64,000 bases of DNA from Pseudomonas mediterranea CFBP 5447 (GCF_000774145.1 NZ_KN322985.1:23910-87909), one strand, 5' to 3'; positions 1 to 12,314 are shown, counted from the stretch's first letter. A program made the numbers and translations. Notes: generated from the sequence alone by a model not told the origin.

Positions 1-82
1 GCTCGGCGGCGTAGCCGTCGTAGACTGGCTGGCGCAGTCTGCCAGGGCAGCTGCGTCGCTCCGATTGGGGCGGCTGCGCCAC

Positions 83-110
83 CCAGCGGGAGCAAGCTCC
101 CTCGCCACAA
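83..110. repeat. REP-like palindrome, GTGGCGAGGGAGC type
   Basis: On the minus strand this reads GTGGCGAGGGAGCTTGCTCC followed by CGCTGG, a short imperfect palindrome typical of Pseudomonas extragenic repeats. It belongs to a different family from the GTGGGAGCGAGCC elements that dominate the window. It lies just past the 3' end of ligA. The remaining bases 1-141 hold no gene that I can support. Confidence 0.6.
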
Positions 111-141
111 GAGCCTGAACCCCCCCACCATTCACTCGCGG

Positions 142-2540
<2,399 letters not shown>

Positions 2541-2574
2541 ATTTCAATCAGTCAAGTAACGCTCGGCAGAGAAC

Positions 2575-2688
2575 CTGTGGCGAGGGGATTTATCCCCGCT
2601 CGAGTGCGCAGCACTCGCAAACTCTGTGGCAACACAACATTTTGAGGGCTGCCTGGCAGCCCAGCGGGGATAAATCCCCTCGCCACAA
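2575..2688. repeat. inverted pair of GTGGCGAGGGGAT repeats
   Basis: Two outward arms, GTGGCGAGGGGATTTATCCC and its complement, flank a spacer that itself contains inverted GGCTGCCTGGCAGCC. The unit fills the gap between zipA and the terminator before ligA. It is the same repeat family as at 25204-25335. Confidence 0.85.
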
Positions 2689-2726
2689 AAGCGGTTTGCC
2701 ACAAGCGGCTACCAGAGGCGCTCTGA

Positions 2727-3569
2727 TCAGCGCTTCTGGGTCAATGCCCGGCGTTCAAACTCGACGATGCGCTGGCGGTAGTGCTCGATGGTCTGGGCGG
2801 TCAGCACGCTGCGCTGGTCATCCTTCAATTCGCCATTGAGTTCCTGGGACAACTTGCGAGCCGCCGCCACCATCACGTCAAAGGCCTGCTTGGGATGACG
2901 CGGGCCTGGCAGGCCGAGGAAGAAACTCACCGCCGGCGTGCTGAAATGATCGATGTCGTCCAGGTCGAACACCCCTGGCTTGACGGCGTTGGCCATGGAG
3001 AACAGCACTTCACCGTTGCCGGCCATGCTTTCGTGGCGATGGAAAATGTCCATCTCGCCGAAACGCAGGCCGCTTTCCAGAATATTCTGCAGCAACGCAG
3101 GGCCCTTGAAGCCGGCCGGATCGCGGCAGATCACGCTGATCACCAGGACTTCTTCAGCCTGGGCCTGTTCCTTGTCGCTGCCCGACGCCTTGTTCTCGTC
3201 CGGGAAATCGTCGCGGCTGCTGAAGCTCGGGCCGCCATCCAGGTCGAGGTTGAGGTTCAGGTCACCCTGGGACGGTTCGTTGTTGCGTTTGCCACGCTTG
3301 GAACCCGACTCACGGGGTTCGCGCACCGGCGCGCTCACCGACGGCAGGTCATGCTCGTCCAGCTGCGGCTCCTTGTGGGTGTCCAGCACCCGGGGGGGGC
3401 CCAGCAGCTCGGTATTGTCATCGTCGTCCGGCAGGTTCGACAGGCTGCGATCAAGGCGGAACTTGAGTTTCCCCTTGCCGCCGCGCATGCGGCGCCAGCC
3501 ATCGAAAAGAATACCGGCAATGACAATGATGCCGATGACGATCAGCCACTCGCGCAGACCGATTTCCAT
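2727..3569 (-). CDS. zipA: cell division protein ZipA
   Basis: Inner-membrane anchor that tethers FtsZ filaments in the early divisome. The 280-residue protein starts with a single hydrophobic segment ([19 protein letters not shown], about 8-26), followed by a basic patch, a long polar linker rich in charge and Pro/Asp/Glu (about 40-135), and a C-terminal FtsZ-binding domain (from about 140, [17 protein letters not shown] onward). Length and topology are normal for pseudomonads. It lies between smc and ligA on the same strand, a conserved Pseudomonas order. Confidence 0.95.
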   Translation of the reverse strand: MEIGLREWLIVIGIIVIAGILFDGWRRMRGGKGKLKFRLDRSLSNLPDDDDNTELLGPPRVLDTHKEPQLDEHDLPSVSAPVREPRESGSKRGKRNNEPSQGDLNLNLDLDGGPSFSSRDDFPDENKASGSDKEQAQAEEVLVISVICRDPAGFKGPALLQNILESGLRFGEMDIFHRHESMAGNGEVLFSMANAVKPGVFDLDDIDHFSTPAVSFFLGLPGPRHPKQAFDVMVAAARKLSQELNGELKDDQRSVLTAQTIEHYRQRIVEFERRALTQKR

Positions 3570-3826
3570 GTAATCCCGTGCCTCTATAAAAATGCTGAAA
3601 AATAAGGGGCTTAGCTATTTGCAAACCGCTTTAAAACGTGGCGCCAACTCTATGTTCTGAATGGCGTTTTGCCCACGCACACGAAAAATTGACATTAAAC
3701 TAGCACGACCAAAGATAACTTTACACCGTCTGTCGCATAGGCTTGTGCCAATCTGTGATTTGAACGGCCTTCGGCGGGGATAAAAGTCCCGGCAACTCGT
3801 CAAGAAGTTGCTCGAGAGATCCCGCT

Positions 3827-6800
3827 TCAGGCATCCACCATCGCCATGGCCTCCTCGACATCCACCGCCACCAGCCGCGAACAGCCCGGTTCGTGCATCG
3901 TCACGCCCATCAACTGATCGGCCATTTCCATGGCGATCTTGTTATGGGTGATGTAGATGAACTGCACCGTTTCAGACATTTCCTTTACCAGGCGCGCGTA
4001 ACGGCCCACGTTCGCGTCGTCCAGCGGCGCGTCGACTTCGTCAAGCATGCAGAACGGCGCCGGATTCAACTTGAAGATGGCAAATACCAGGGCCAACGCG
4101 GTCAGCGCCTTTTCACCACCGGAGAGCAAATGAATGGTGCTGTTCTTCTTTCCGGGAGGACGCGCCATGATCGTCACCCCAGTATCGAGTAGATCTTCGC
4201 CCGTCAGTTCCAAGTAAGCGCTGCCGCCACCGAAAACTTTTGGGAAAAGCGCCTGCAAACCGCCATTGATCTGATCAAAGGTATCCTTGAAGCGGTTGCG
4301 GGTTTCCTTGTCGATCTTGCGAATGACGTTTTCCAGGGTTTCCAGCGCTTCCACCAGGTCAGCGTCCTGGGCGTCCAGGTAACGCTTGCGCTCGGACTGC
4401 TGCTCGTATTCGTCGATGGCCGCCAGGTTGATCGCACCCAGGCGCTGGATCCGCGCAGCGATGCGCTCCAGCTCTTCCTCGGCATCTTTCTCATTGGCCC
4501 CGGCCACCAGGGTGGCGAGCACCCCGTTAGGATCGTAGCCATCCTCCAGCAACTGGTCCTGCAGGGCCTTGCGGCGCACGGTCAGGGCCTGCCATTCCAG
4601 GCGTTGCTGTTCCATCTGCCCGCGAATCAGCTGGGACTGCTGCTCGGCCTGGCTACGGCGCTTCTCGGCATCGCGCAGCTCGCGGTCGGCGTCTTCCAGG
4701 GCGATTTGCGCGGTCTTGAGCTCCTCGTCGACACTCATCCGCTTGTCGAGCAGCTCCTCGAGCTTGAGACGCAGCTCTTCCAGCGGCGCCTCGCCCTCCT
4801 CCAGGTTCAGGCTCAACTGTTCGCGTTTTTCGGTCAGGCGTTCGGACTGCATTTCCAGGCGCTCGAGGGCCTGGCGTGTGGAGTCGTACTGCGCCTTGAG
4901 CGAGCCCAGGCGCACCGCCAACTGATGGGCATGGTCCTTGTGCTGACGCGCTTCCTGGCGCACCCGGTCGAGACGTTCGCGCAGGCTGTCGCGCTGGGCC
5001 AGCAACAGCTCACGCTGCTCGGTGTCCAGGGCCATGGCATCGAGGGCCTCCTGCAGTTGCAGGCGCGCCTCGCCGATCTGTTCGTGCTCCAGCGCCCGTT
5101 GCTCGCCCAGCTCGGCGATCTCTTCTTCCAGGCGGGTGCGACGCAAGGCCAACTGTTCGGCCTTGGCCTTGCCGGCCGAGAGCTGTGCCTTGAGTTCGCC
5201 CTGCTGGCGTGCCTCGTCCTGCAGCAGCCGGCGCAGGTGTTCGCGGCCGTTTTCCTGTTGACGCTGCTGCGCCCGCAGATTCTGCAATTCGGTTTCCAGG
5301 GCCTCGACGCTGGCTTCGCGTTCGTCGCGCTCGGCGCTCAGACGCTGGATCTCCTGTCCCCGGGCGAGCATGCCACTCTCGGCTTCGCTGGCCCGGCGCA
5401 CCCGCAGGAAATGCCGGCCGAGCCAATAGCCGTCACGACTGATCAGGCTCTCGCCCGGCGCCAGTTGCCCGCGCAACGCCAGGGCCTGTTCGAGGTTTTC
5501 CACCGGCCTGACCTGCCCGAGCCAGGGCGACAGATCGACCTGGGCCTCGACCTTGTCCAGCAGACTGCCCGGCATTCGCACGCCGTCACCGGCCGGGCTG
5601 AGCAGGCGCAGGTCGCCCTGGGTGAAGCCCGAAAGGTCGAAGCCGGCGAAATCATCCACCAGCACCGCTTGCAGATCGGCACCCAGCACGGTTTCCACCG
5701 CCAGCTCCCAACCGGCGTCGACCTTCAGGCCTTCGGCCAGACGCGGGCGCTCGGCCAGATGCTGGTCGCGTAGCCATTCGGCGGTGCCGGTGCCCGGATC
5801 CAGCGCGGCCTGCTGCAAGGCTTCCAGCGAGGCCAGACGCCCGTTGAGCCGTTGCAGCTCGCCCTGGGCCTGCTGCTGATTCTGAAGGGCCAGTTGCAAG
5901 GCCTGGCGCAGCTGTTCGAGCCGCTCGACCTGGGCATCTTCGCTGGCCTGCAAGTCTTCGAGGGTGGCTTCGCTGGCGGCCAACTGCTCGCTCAGGTCGA
6001 GGATCGCCGCGTCTTCCGGGTCCGCCGCAAGCAGGGCCCGCTCTTCGGCCAGACGACGCTGGCGCTCGGCCAGGCGCTCCATGCTGGTTTCCAGTTGCTG
6101 GATGCGCGACTGCTGGACCTCGGCCTGCCGCCGTGGTTCGGCAGAGGTCAGGTTGAAACGGTCCCACTGCTCCTGCCAACCGTGCATGGTCAGCTCGGCT
6201 TCTTCCAGGGCCGCAGCAGCCTCCTCGGCAGCGGCGCTGGTGATCTCCTGCTCTGGCGTAAGCCTGTCAAGCTCTTCGCCCAGGGTCAGCAGCAAAGTGC
6301 GGTCATGGCCCAGGTGAGACTCGGTTTCCAGGCGCGCGCGCTCGGCTTCCTTCAAGTCGTCCTGTAACTGGCGCAGCCGTTGCTGGCCGTGCTGGATGCT
6401 CTGCTCGACCCTGGCGATGTCGCCACCGACCGAATAGAAGCGCCCTTGCACCAGGTTGAAGCGTTCGGACAGTTCGTGGTGCCCGTCACGCAAGCGCTCG
6501 ATGGCCGCATCGGCGTTGCGCTGTTCGGCCACCAGGGCTTCGAAGCTGACTTCCTGGTTGCCGATGATCGCTTCGCGCTGGCCGACCTGCTCGTTCAACG
6601 CCTGCCAGCGCAGGGCCGAGAGCTGGGCCTTGAGCTGGCGCTCCTCGCCTTTGTATTCCTGGTATTTGCGTGCAGCCTCGGACTGGCGGTGCAGGCGTTC
6701 GAGCTGACGGTCGAGCTCTTCGCGCAGGTCGGTCAGGCGCGCCAGGTTTTCGTGGGTGCGACGGATGCGGTTCTCCGTCTCGCGCCGGCGCTCCTTGTAC

Positions 6801-7315
6801 TTGGAGATACCGGCGGCCTCTTCGATGAAGTTGCGCAGGTCTTCGGGCTTGGCCTCGATCAGCTTGGAGATCATGCCCTGTTCGATGATCGAATAGCTGC
6901 GCGGCCCCAGGCCGGTGCCGAGGAAGATGTCAGTGATGTCGCGACGCCGGCACTTGGCGCCGTTGAGGAAGTAACTGTTCTGGCTGTCGCGGGTCACTTT
7001 GCGACGGATGGAGATTTCCGCGTAGGCCGCGTATTCGCCGATCAGAGTGCCGTCGGAGTTATCGAATACCAACTCGATGCTCGCCTGGCTGACCGGCTTG
7101 CGGCTGGTGGAGCCGTTGAAGATGACGTCGGTCATCGATTCGCCGCGCAGGTTCTTCGCCGAACTCTCGCCCATTACCCAGCGCACGGCGTCGATGATGT
7201 TGGACTTGCCGCAACCGTTGGGCCCGACCACCGCCGCCATGTTACTGGGGAAGTTCACCGTGGTCGGGTCGACGAAGGACTTGAACCCCGCCAGCTTGAT
7301 GCACTTGAGGCGCAC
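3827..7315 (-). CDS. smc: chromosome segregation protein SMC
   Basis: Coiled-coil ATPase that forms the condensin-like complex compacting and segregating the chromosome. The 1162-residue product has a Walker A GPNGCGKSN at 31-39, two long coiled coils (about 170-500 and 670-1000), a hinge of lower heptad content (about 520-650), the ABC signature LSGGEKALTALAL and Walker B FCMLDEVDAPLDD near the C terminus. I place the start at the GTG at 7315, giving MRLKCIKLAGFKSF, rather than 13 codons upstream inside the preceding gene. The start lies 2 nt after the stop of the upstream GntR gene, which suggests translational coupling. The gap down to zipA (3570-3826) holds no gene that I can support. Confidence 0.97.
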   Translation of the reverse strand: MRLKCIKLAGFKSFVDPTTVNFPSNMAAVVGPNGCGKSNIIDAVRWVMGESSAKNLRGESMTDVIFNGSTSRKPVSQASIELVFDNSDGTLIGEYAAYAEISIRRKVTRDSQNSYFLNGAKCRRRDITDIFLGTGLGPRSYSIIEQGMISKLIEAKPEDLRNFIEEAAGISKYKERRRETENRIRRTHENLARLTDLREELDRQLERLHRQSEAARKYQEYKGEERQLKAQLSALRWQALNEQVGQREAIIGNQEVSFEALVAEQRNADAAIERLRDGHHELSERFNLVQGRFYSVGGDIARVEQSIQHGQQRLRQLQDDLKEAERARLETESHLGHDRTLLLTLGEELDRLTPEQEITSAAAEEAAAALEEAELTMHGWQEQWDRFNLTSAEPRRQAEVQQSRIQQLETSMERLAERQRRLAEERALLAADPEDAAILDLSEQLAASEATLEDLQASEDAQVERLEQLRQALQLALQNQQQAQGELQRLNGRLASLEALQQAALDPGTGTAEWLRDQHLAERPRLAEGLKVDAGWELAVETVLGADLQAVLVDDFAGFDLSGFTQGDLRLLSPAGDGVRMPGSLLDKVEAQVDLSPWLGQVRPVENLEQALALRGQLAPGESLISRDGYWLGRHFLRVRRASEAESGMLARGQEIQRLSAERDEREASVEALETELQNLRAQQRQQENGREHLRRLLQDEARQQGELKAQLSAGKAKAEQLALRRTRLEEEIAELGEQRALEHEQIGEARLQLQEALDAMALDTEQRELLLAQRDSLRERLDRVRQEARQHKDHAHQLAVRLGSLKAQYDSTRQALERLEMQSERLTEKREQLSLNLEEGEAPLEELRLKLEELLDKRMSVDEELKTAQIALEDADRELRDAEKRRSQAEQQSQLIRGQMEQQRLEWQALTVRRKALQDQLLEDGYDPNGVLATLVAGANEKDAEEELERIAARIQRLGAINLAAIDEYEQQSERKRYLDAQDADLVEALETLENVIRKIDKETRNRFKDTFDQINGGLQALFPKVFGGGSAYLELTGEDLLDTGVTIMARPPGKKNSTIHLLSGGEKALTALALVFAIFKLNPAPFCMLDEVDAPLDDANVGRYARLVKEMSETVQFIYITHNKIAMEMADQLMGVTMHEPGCSRLVAVDVEEAMAMVDA

Positions 7316-7317
7316 GT

Positions 7318-7977
7318 TCAGGCCTTCGTCAGGGCGGCAACCACCAGATCGCAACTGCGCTGGCAGTAGGCCGTCAGCACAATGCGGATCTGCGGCAGGT
7401 CACGGGCCAGCACCGCGACGAGCAGGCGCTGGAACAGGTCGAGGAACTCGCTCATCTCGGCCTTGCGCTGTTCCAGGGCGAGGAAATAGGCACGGCTCAT
7501 GGCCGGCTGCAGGTTCTCGACGGTTTCCTGCAAGTATGGGTTGTTGGCGAATGGATAGGCCGCACGCATCACGCTGAAGCTTTCGTCGACGAACATGCGG
7601 ATGTCCTGCCGCGCGAAGGCCTCCTTGAGGCGCTGCTGGATCTGCAGGAACGGCGCCATGTCGGCCGAATCCCGCCAACCATGGGCCACGGCGTTGCCCA
7701 GCAGGATGTACAACTCGCTCATCAGCGTACAGAGGCTGCGCACGTTATGTTCGGTGAGTTCGGTGACGTGGGCGCCACGGCGCGGCAGGATCGCGATCAG
7801 ATGGCGTCGTTCCAGGATCAGCAAGGCCTCGCGGACCGAGCCGCGGCTGACATTGAGCGCCAGCGTGACCTTCTGCTCCTGGATACGCTCCCCCGGCTTC
7901 ATTTCGCCGCGAATGATGCGTTCGGCGAGATGATGGGCGATTTGCTCGGCGAGGCTGTCCGGGGCCTTGAACGTCAT
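7318..7977 (-). CDS. GntR family regulator, FCD subfamily
   Basis: 219-residue transcription factor: an N-terminal winged helix-turn-helix (about 10-75, with LAERIIRGEMKPGERIQEQK and NVSRGSVREALLILERR) and an all-helical FCD effector domain (about 90-215). The ATG is preceded by AAGGACAACC. It is divergent from xdhA, and the 373-bp gap between them contains a REP pair and two TGAC-N6-GTCA elements over the xdhA promoter, so control of xanthine dehydrogenase is the likely job. That assignment is inference. It is also placed 2 nt upstream of smc, so its transcription may contribute to smc expression. Confidence 0.88.
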   Translation of the reverse strand: MTFKAPDSLAEQIAHHLAERIIRGEMKPGERIQEQKVTLALNVSRGSVREALLILERRHLIAILPRRGAHVTELTEHNVRSLCTLMSELYILLGNAVAHGWRDSADMAPFLQIQQRLKEAFARQDIRMFVDESFSVMRAAYPFANNPYLQETVENLQPAMSRAYFLALEQRKAEMSEFLDLFQRLLVAVLARDLPQIRIVLTAYCQRSCDLVVAALTKA

Positions 7978-8120
7978 GGTTGTCCTTCAAACTCTTCGAT
8001 CTGCACAAGCGGCGCAGTGTAGCGCACTCGATACGTCATGGCGCAGGGCCTGCACCAGGTTTTTGGCACGATTCAAGCAAAAAAAAATAGAACATGCCGC
8101 CGGTCAGCCAGCAAGCGAAA

Positions 8121-8213
8121 CCTGTGGGAGCGAGCCTGCTCGCGATCAGATCGATCAGCCAACATGAATATCGACTGACACACCGCAATCGCGAGCAGGC
8201 TCGCTCCCACAGG
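8121..8213. repeat. REP pair (BIME), GTGGGAGCGAGCC family
   Basis: Two inverted copies of GTGGGAGCGAGCCTGCTCGC flank a linker containing inverted GATCAGCC/GACTGACAC-like arms. The element separates the GntR gene from the xdhA promoter. Confidence 0.9.
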
Positions 8214-8256
8214 TCAATACTGAATACACCTGTTGTTGATCGACAAAACGATTTTC

Positions 8257-8296
8257 TTGACCTTTAAGTCAGAAAAATATTGACCGAAAAGTCAGA
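8257..8296 (+). promoter_or_regulatory. tandem TGAC-N6-GTCA operator elements at xdhA
   Basis: TTGACCTTTAAGTCAGA (8257-8273) and TTGACCGAAAAGTCAGA (8280-8296) are two near-identical semi-palindromes spaced 23 bp centre to centre, about two helical turns. The second overlaps the predicted -35 of xdhA. The arrangement fits binding of two dimers of the divergent GntR regulator; this is inference. Confidence 0.6.
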
Positions 8297-8307
8297 CCTG
8301 CTAAATT
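8280..8307 (+). promoter_or_regulatory. sigma-70-like promoter of xdhABC-guaD
   Basis: TTGACC (8280-8285), a 16-bp spacer and TAAATT (8302-8307) form a plausible -35/-10 pair 44 bp ahead of the xdhA GTG. Confidence 0.5.
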
Positions 8308-8350
8308 CGGTCTACGTCGATACAACAATAATGAATCTGCGAGGCCTTCC

Positions 8351-9805
8351 GTGATCCAGTTTTTACTCAACCAGGAACTCCGTAGCGAGCACACCCTGGA
8401 CCCGAACCTGACCGTGCTCAATTACCTGCGCGAGCATGTTGGTAAATCCGGCACCAAAGAGGGTTGTGCCAGCGGCGACTGCGGTGCCTGTACCGTGGTG
8501 GTGGGCGAATTGGACACGGACGAGAGCGGCCACTCGCGCATTCGCTATCGCAGCCTCAACGCGTGCCTGACCTTCGTCTCGTCCCTGCACGGTAAACAAC
8601 TGATCAGCGTCGAAGGCCTCAAGCACCAGGGCCAATTGCACAGCGTCCAGCAGGCGATGGTCGACTGCCATGGCTCGCAATGCGGCTTCTGCACGCCGGG
8701 TTTCGTCATGTCGCTGTTCGCCCTGCAAAAGAACAGCGATCAACCCGACCCCCACAAGGCCCACGAGGCCCTGGCCGGCAATCTGTGTCGTTGCACCGGC
8801 TACCGGCCGATCCTCGCGGCCGCCGACCAGGCCTGCTGCGGCAAACAGCCGGACCAGTTCGACGCCCGCGAGGCCGAGACCATTGCCCGCCTCCAAGCCA
8901 TCGCCCCCAAGGAAACCGGCGAGCTCAATTGCGGCGACAAACGCTGCCTGGTGCCACTGACCGTGGCCGACCTGGCCGATCTCTACGACGCCTATCCCCA
9001 GGCGCGCCTGCTGGCCGGCGGCACTGACCTAGCCCTGGAAGTCACCCAGTTCCATCGCACCCTGCCGGTGATGATCTACGTGGGTAACGTCGCCGAACTC
9101 AAACGCATCGAGCGTTTCGACGACCGTCTGGAAATCGGTGCCGCCACCGCGTTGTCCGATTGCTACGAGGCCCTGAAAGCCGAGTACCCGGACTTCGGCG
9201 AACTGCTGCAACGCTTCGCCTCGCTGCAGATCCGCAATCAGGGCACCTTGGGCGGCAACATCGGCAACGCCTCGCCCATCGGTGACTCGCCGCCCCTGCT
9301 GATCGCCCTCGGCGCGCAGATCGTGCTGTGCAAGGGTCAAGTCCGTCGCACCCTGGCGCTGGAGGATTACTTCATCGAATACCGGGTCACCGCCCGTCAG
9401 GAAAGCGAATTCATCGAGAAGATCATCGTACCCCGGGCCAGCGCCGAACAGGCGTTCCGTGCCTACAAGGTGTCCAAGCGCCTGGACGATGACATCTCCG
9501 CGGTGTGCGCAGCGTTCAACCTGCGCATCGACAACGGCGTGGTTCGCGATGCGCGCGTGGCGTTCGGCGGCATGGCTGCCATCCCCAAGCGGGCCACGCA
9601 TTGTGAAGCCGCATTGATCGGTGCGCCGTGGAACGACAGCACCCTCGAACGCGCCTGCGCCGCCCTGGCCGAAGACTTCACGCCTTTGTCGGACTTCCGC
9701 GCCAGCAAGGAGTACCGCCTGCTCAGCGCTCGCAACCTGCTGCGCAAATACTTCATCGAACTGCAAACGCCGCACATCGAGACTCGGGTGACCGCTTATG
9801 TCTAA
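8351..9805 (+). CDS. xdhA: xanthine dehydrogenase small subunit XdhA
   Basis: Iron-sulfur and FAD subunit of xanthine dehydrogenase, which oxidises hypoxanthine and xanthine to urate. In 484 residues: a plant-type [2Fe-2S] cluster region (GCASGDCGACTVVVG, about 40-55), a second [2Fe-2S] helical domain (SQCGFCTPGFVMS and NLCRCTGYRPI, about 110-155), an FAD-binding domain (LLAGGTDLALEV, about 220; GTLGGNIGNASPIGDSPP, about 298-315) and a CO-dehydrogenase flavoprotein C-terminal domain. The start is a GTG with GAGG seven bases upstream. It overlaps xdhB by 8 bp. Confidence 0.96.
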   Translation: MIQFLLNQELRSEHTLDPNLTVLNYLREHVGKSGTKEGCASGDCGACTVVVGELDTDESGHSRIRYRSLNACLTFVSSLHGKQLISVEGLKHQGQLHSVQQAMVDCHGSQCGFCTPGFVMSLFALQKNSDQPDPHKAHEALAGNLCRCTGYRPILAAADQACCGKQPDQFDAREAETIARLQAIAPKETGELNCGDKRCLVPLTVADLADLYDAYPQARLLAGGTDLALEVTQFHRTLPVMIYVGNVAELKRIERFDDRLEIGAATALSDCYEALKAEYPDFGELLQRFASLQIRNQGTLGGNIGNASPIGDSPPLLIALGAQIVLCKGQVRRTLALEDYFIEYRVTARQESEFIEKIIVPRASAEQAFRAYKVSKRLDDDISAVCAAFNLRIDNGVVRDARVAFGGMAAIPKRATHCEAALIGAPWNDSTLERACAALAEDFTPLSDFRASKEYRLLSARNLLRKYFIELQTPHIETRVTAYV

Positions 9806-12194
9806 CCATCACGCCGTAGAAAAGACCCAAGCCGAACTGGCCGAGCTGTTCGCCCGCGACCTGACCACCGGCGTCGGTCGCAGCGTCAAGCACGACAGCG
9901 CCGCCAAGCATGTGACCGGTGAAGCGCAGTACATCGACGACCGTCTTGAATTTCCTAACCAACTGCACGTGTACGCGCGACTATCGGACCGCGCCCACGC
10001 CCGGATCCTGCGCATCGATACCACGCCGTGCTATGCCTTCGAAGGCGTGCGCATCGCCATCACCCACGCCGACATTCCCGGCCTCAAGGACATCGGCCCA
10101 TTGCTGCCCGGCGACCCGCTGCTGGCGATTGACGATGTGCAGTTTGTCGGCCAACCGGTGCTGGCCGTTGCCGCCAGGGACCTGGAAACCGCACGCCAGG
10201 CGGCGATGGCTGCGATCATCGAATATGAAGACCTGGAGCCGGTGCTGGATGTGGTCGAAGCCCTGCGCAAACGGCATTTCGTGCTCGACAGCCACACCCA
10301 CCAACGGGGCGATTCCGCCACCGCGCTGGCGAGTGCCGAACATCGCATCCAGGGCTCGCTGCACATCGGCGGCCAGGAACACTTCTACCTGGAAACCCAG
10401 ATTTCCTCGGTGATGCCCACCGAAGACGGCGGCATGATCGTCTACTGCTCCACTCAGAACCCCACCGAAGTGCAGAAACTGGTGGCCGAAGTGCTGGGCG
10501 TGTCGATGAACAAGGTGGTGGTGGACATGCGCCGCATGGGCGGCGGCTTCGGCGGCAAGGAAACCCAGGCCGCCAGCCCGGCCTGCTTGTGCGCAGTGAT
10601 CGCGCACCTCACCGGCCAGCCGACCAAGATGCGCCTGCCCCGGGTCGAAGACATGCTGATGACCGGCAAGCGCCACCCCTTCTACATCGAATACGACGTG
10701 GGCTTCGACAGCCGCGGACGCCTGCACGGCATCGCCCTAGAACTGGCCGGCAACTGCGGCTGCTCGCCGGACCTGTCGGCGTCGATTGTCGACCGGGCGA
10801 TGTTCCATGCCGACAACGCCTACTACTTGGGCGATGCGACCATCAACGGCCACCGCTGCAAGACCAACACCGCGTCGAACACCGCTTACCGTGGCTTCGG
10901 CGGCCCGCAAGGGATGGTGGCCATCGAAGAAGTCATGGACGCCATCGCCCGGCACCTGGGGCTCGATCCACTGGCGGTGCGCAAGGCCAACTATTACGGC
11001 AAGACCGAGCGTAACGTCACCCACTACTACCAGACCGTCGAGCACAACATGCTCGAGGAAATGACCGCCGAGCTGGAAGAAAGCAGCCAGTACGCCGAGC
11101 GGCGCGAAGCGATCCGTCGCTACAACGCAGGCAGCCCGATCCTGAAAAAAGGCCTGGCGCTGACGCCAGTCAAGTTCGGCATCTCGTTCACCGCCAGCTT
11201 CCTCAACCAGGCGGGTGCGCTGATCCACGTCTACACCGACGGCAGCATCCACCTGAACCATGGCGGCACCGAAATGGGCCAGGGCCTGAACACCAAGGTC
11301 GCGCAGGTGGTGGCCGAGGTGTTCCAGGTGGAAATGGACCGGGTGCAGATCACCGCGACCAACACCGACAAAGTGCCGAACACCTCCCCCACCGCCGCCT
11401 CCAGCGGCGCCGACCTGAACGGCAAGGCCGCGCAGAATGCCGCCGAAACCATCAAGCGGCGCCTGGTGGAATTCGCCGCGCGTCAGTACAAGGTCAGTGA
11501 AGAAGACGTCGAATTCCACAACGGCCATGTGCGGGTCCGCGATCACATCCTGACTTTCGAGGCACTGGTGCAACAGGCGTATTTCGCCCAGGTCTCGCTG
11601 TCGAGCACCGGGTTCTACAAGACCCCGAAAATCTACTACGACCGCAGCCAGGCCCGCGGCCGGCCGTTCTACTACTACGCCTACGGCGCGGCGTGTGCCG
11701 AGGTGATCGTCGACACCCTCACCGGCGAGTACAAGATGCTGCGCACCGACATCCTCCACGACGTCGGTGCCTCGCTGAACCCGGCCATCGACACCGGCCA
11801 GGTCGAGGGCGGCTTCATCCAGGGCATGGGCTGGCTGACCATGGAAGAGCTGGTGTGGAACGACAAGGGCAAGCTGATGACCAACGGCCCGGCCAGCTAC
11901 AAGATCCCGGCCGTGGCCGACATGCCGCTGGACCTGCGGGTCAAGCTGGTGGAGAACCGCAAGAACCCCGAAGACACGGTGTTCCACTCCAAGGCCGTGG
12001 GCGAGCCGCCATTCATGCTCGGCATCGCCGCGTGGTGCGCGATCAAGGATGCCGTGGCGAGCCTGGGGGATTACCGGCACCAGCCGAAGATCGACGCGCC
12101 GGCGACACCGGAGCGGGTGTTGTGGGGCTGTGAGCAGATGCGCTCGTTGAAGGCAAAGGTGGTAGAGCCTGAAGCCGAGTTGGCTTCGCTTTAG
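9798..12194 (+). CDS. xdhB: xanthine dehydrogenase molybdopterin subunit XdhB
   Basis: Catalytic molybdenum-cofactor subunit of xanthine dehydrogenase. The 798-residue protein contains the small a/b hammerhead domain at about 20-140 and Moco-binding motifs GGGFGGKETQ (about 250) and RGFGGPQGM. The C-terminal KAVGEPPFMLG carries the glutamate expected to act as catalytic base. Its start overlaps the 3' end of xdhA, so the two subunits should be made stoichiometrically. Downstream a REP pair and another repeat separate it from xdhC. Confidence 0.96.
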   Translation: MSNHHAVEKTQAELAELFARDLTTGVGRSVKHDSAAKHVTGEAQYIDDRLEFPNQLHVYARLSDRAHARILRIDTTPCYAFEGVRIAITHADIPGLKDIGPLLPGDPLLAIDDVQFVGQPVLAVAARDLETARQAAMAAIIEYEDLEPVLDVVEALRKRHFVLDSHTHQRGDSATALASAEHRIQGSLHIGGQEHFYLETQISSVMPTEDGGMIVYCSTQNPTEVQKLVAEVLGVSMNKVVVDMRRMGGGFGGKETQAASPACLCAVIAHLTGQPTKMRLPRVEDMLMTGKRHPFYIEYDVGFDSRGRLHGIALELAGNCGCSPDLSASIVDRAMFHADNAYYLGDATINGHRCKTNTASNTAYRGFGGPQGMVAIEEVMDAIARHLGLDPLAVRKANYYGKTERNVTHYYQTVEHNMLEEMTAELEESSQYAERREAIRRYNAGSPILKKGLALTPVKFGISFTASFLNQAGALIHVYTDGSIHLNHGGTEMGQGLNTKVAQVVAEVFQVEMDRVQITATNTDKVPNTSPTAASSGADLNGKAAQNAAETIKRRLVEFAARQYKVSEEDVEFHNGHVRVRDHILTFEALVQQAYFAQVSLSSTGFYKTPKIYYDRSQARGRPFYYYAYGAACAEVIVDTLTGEYKMLRTDILHDVGASLNPAIDTGQVEGGFIQGMGWLTMEELVWNDKGKLMTNGPASYKIPAVADMPLDLRVKLVENRKNPEDTVFHSKAVGEPPFMLGIAAWCAIKDAVASLGDYRHQPKIDAPATPERVLWGCEQMRSLKAKVVEPEAELASL

Positions 12195-12210
12195 GACCGC
12201 GTCGCGGCCA

Positions 12211-12280
12211 ATCGCGAGCAGGCTCGCTCCCACAGTGGGTCAGTGTTCACAAATCCCTGTGGGAGCGAGCCTGCTCGCGA
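12211..12280. repeat. REP pair between xdhB and xdhC
   Basis: Inverted copies TCGCGAGCAGGCTCGCTCCC and its complement, separated by about 26 bp. It may modulate the 3' end of the xdhAB message within the operon. Confidence 0.9.
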
Positions 12281-12314
12281 AGAGGCCGCAACAGACGCCA
12301 AAGAATGTTGAAAA

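Noticed and set aside
3615..3803. 62-codon minus-strand frame between zipA and smc
   Set aside because: No convincing ribosome site, atypical composition, and it lies in a gap expected to hold the zipA promoter.
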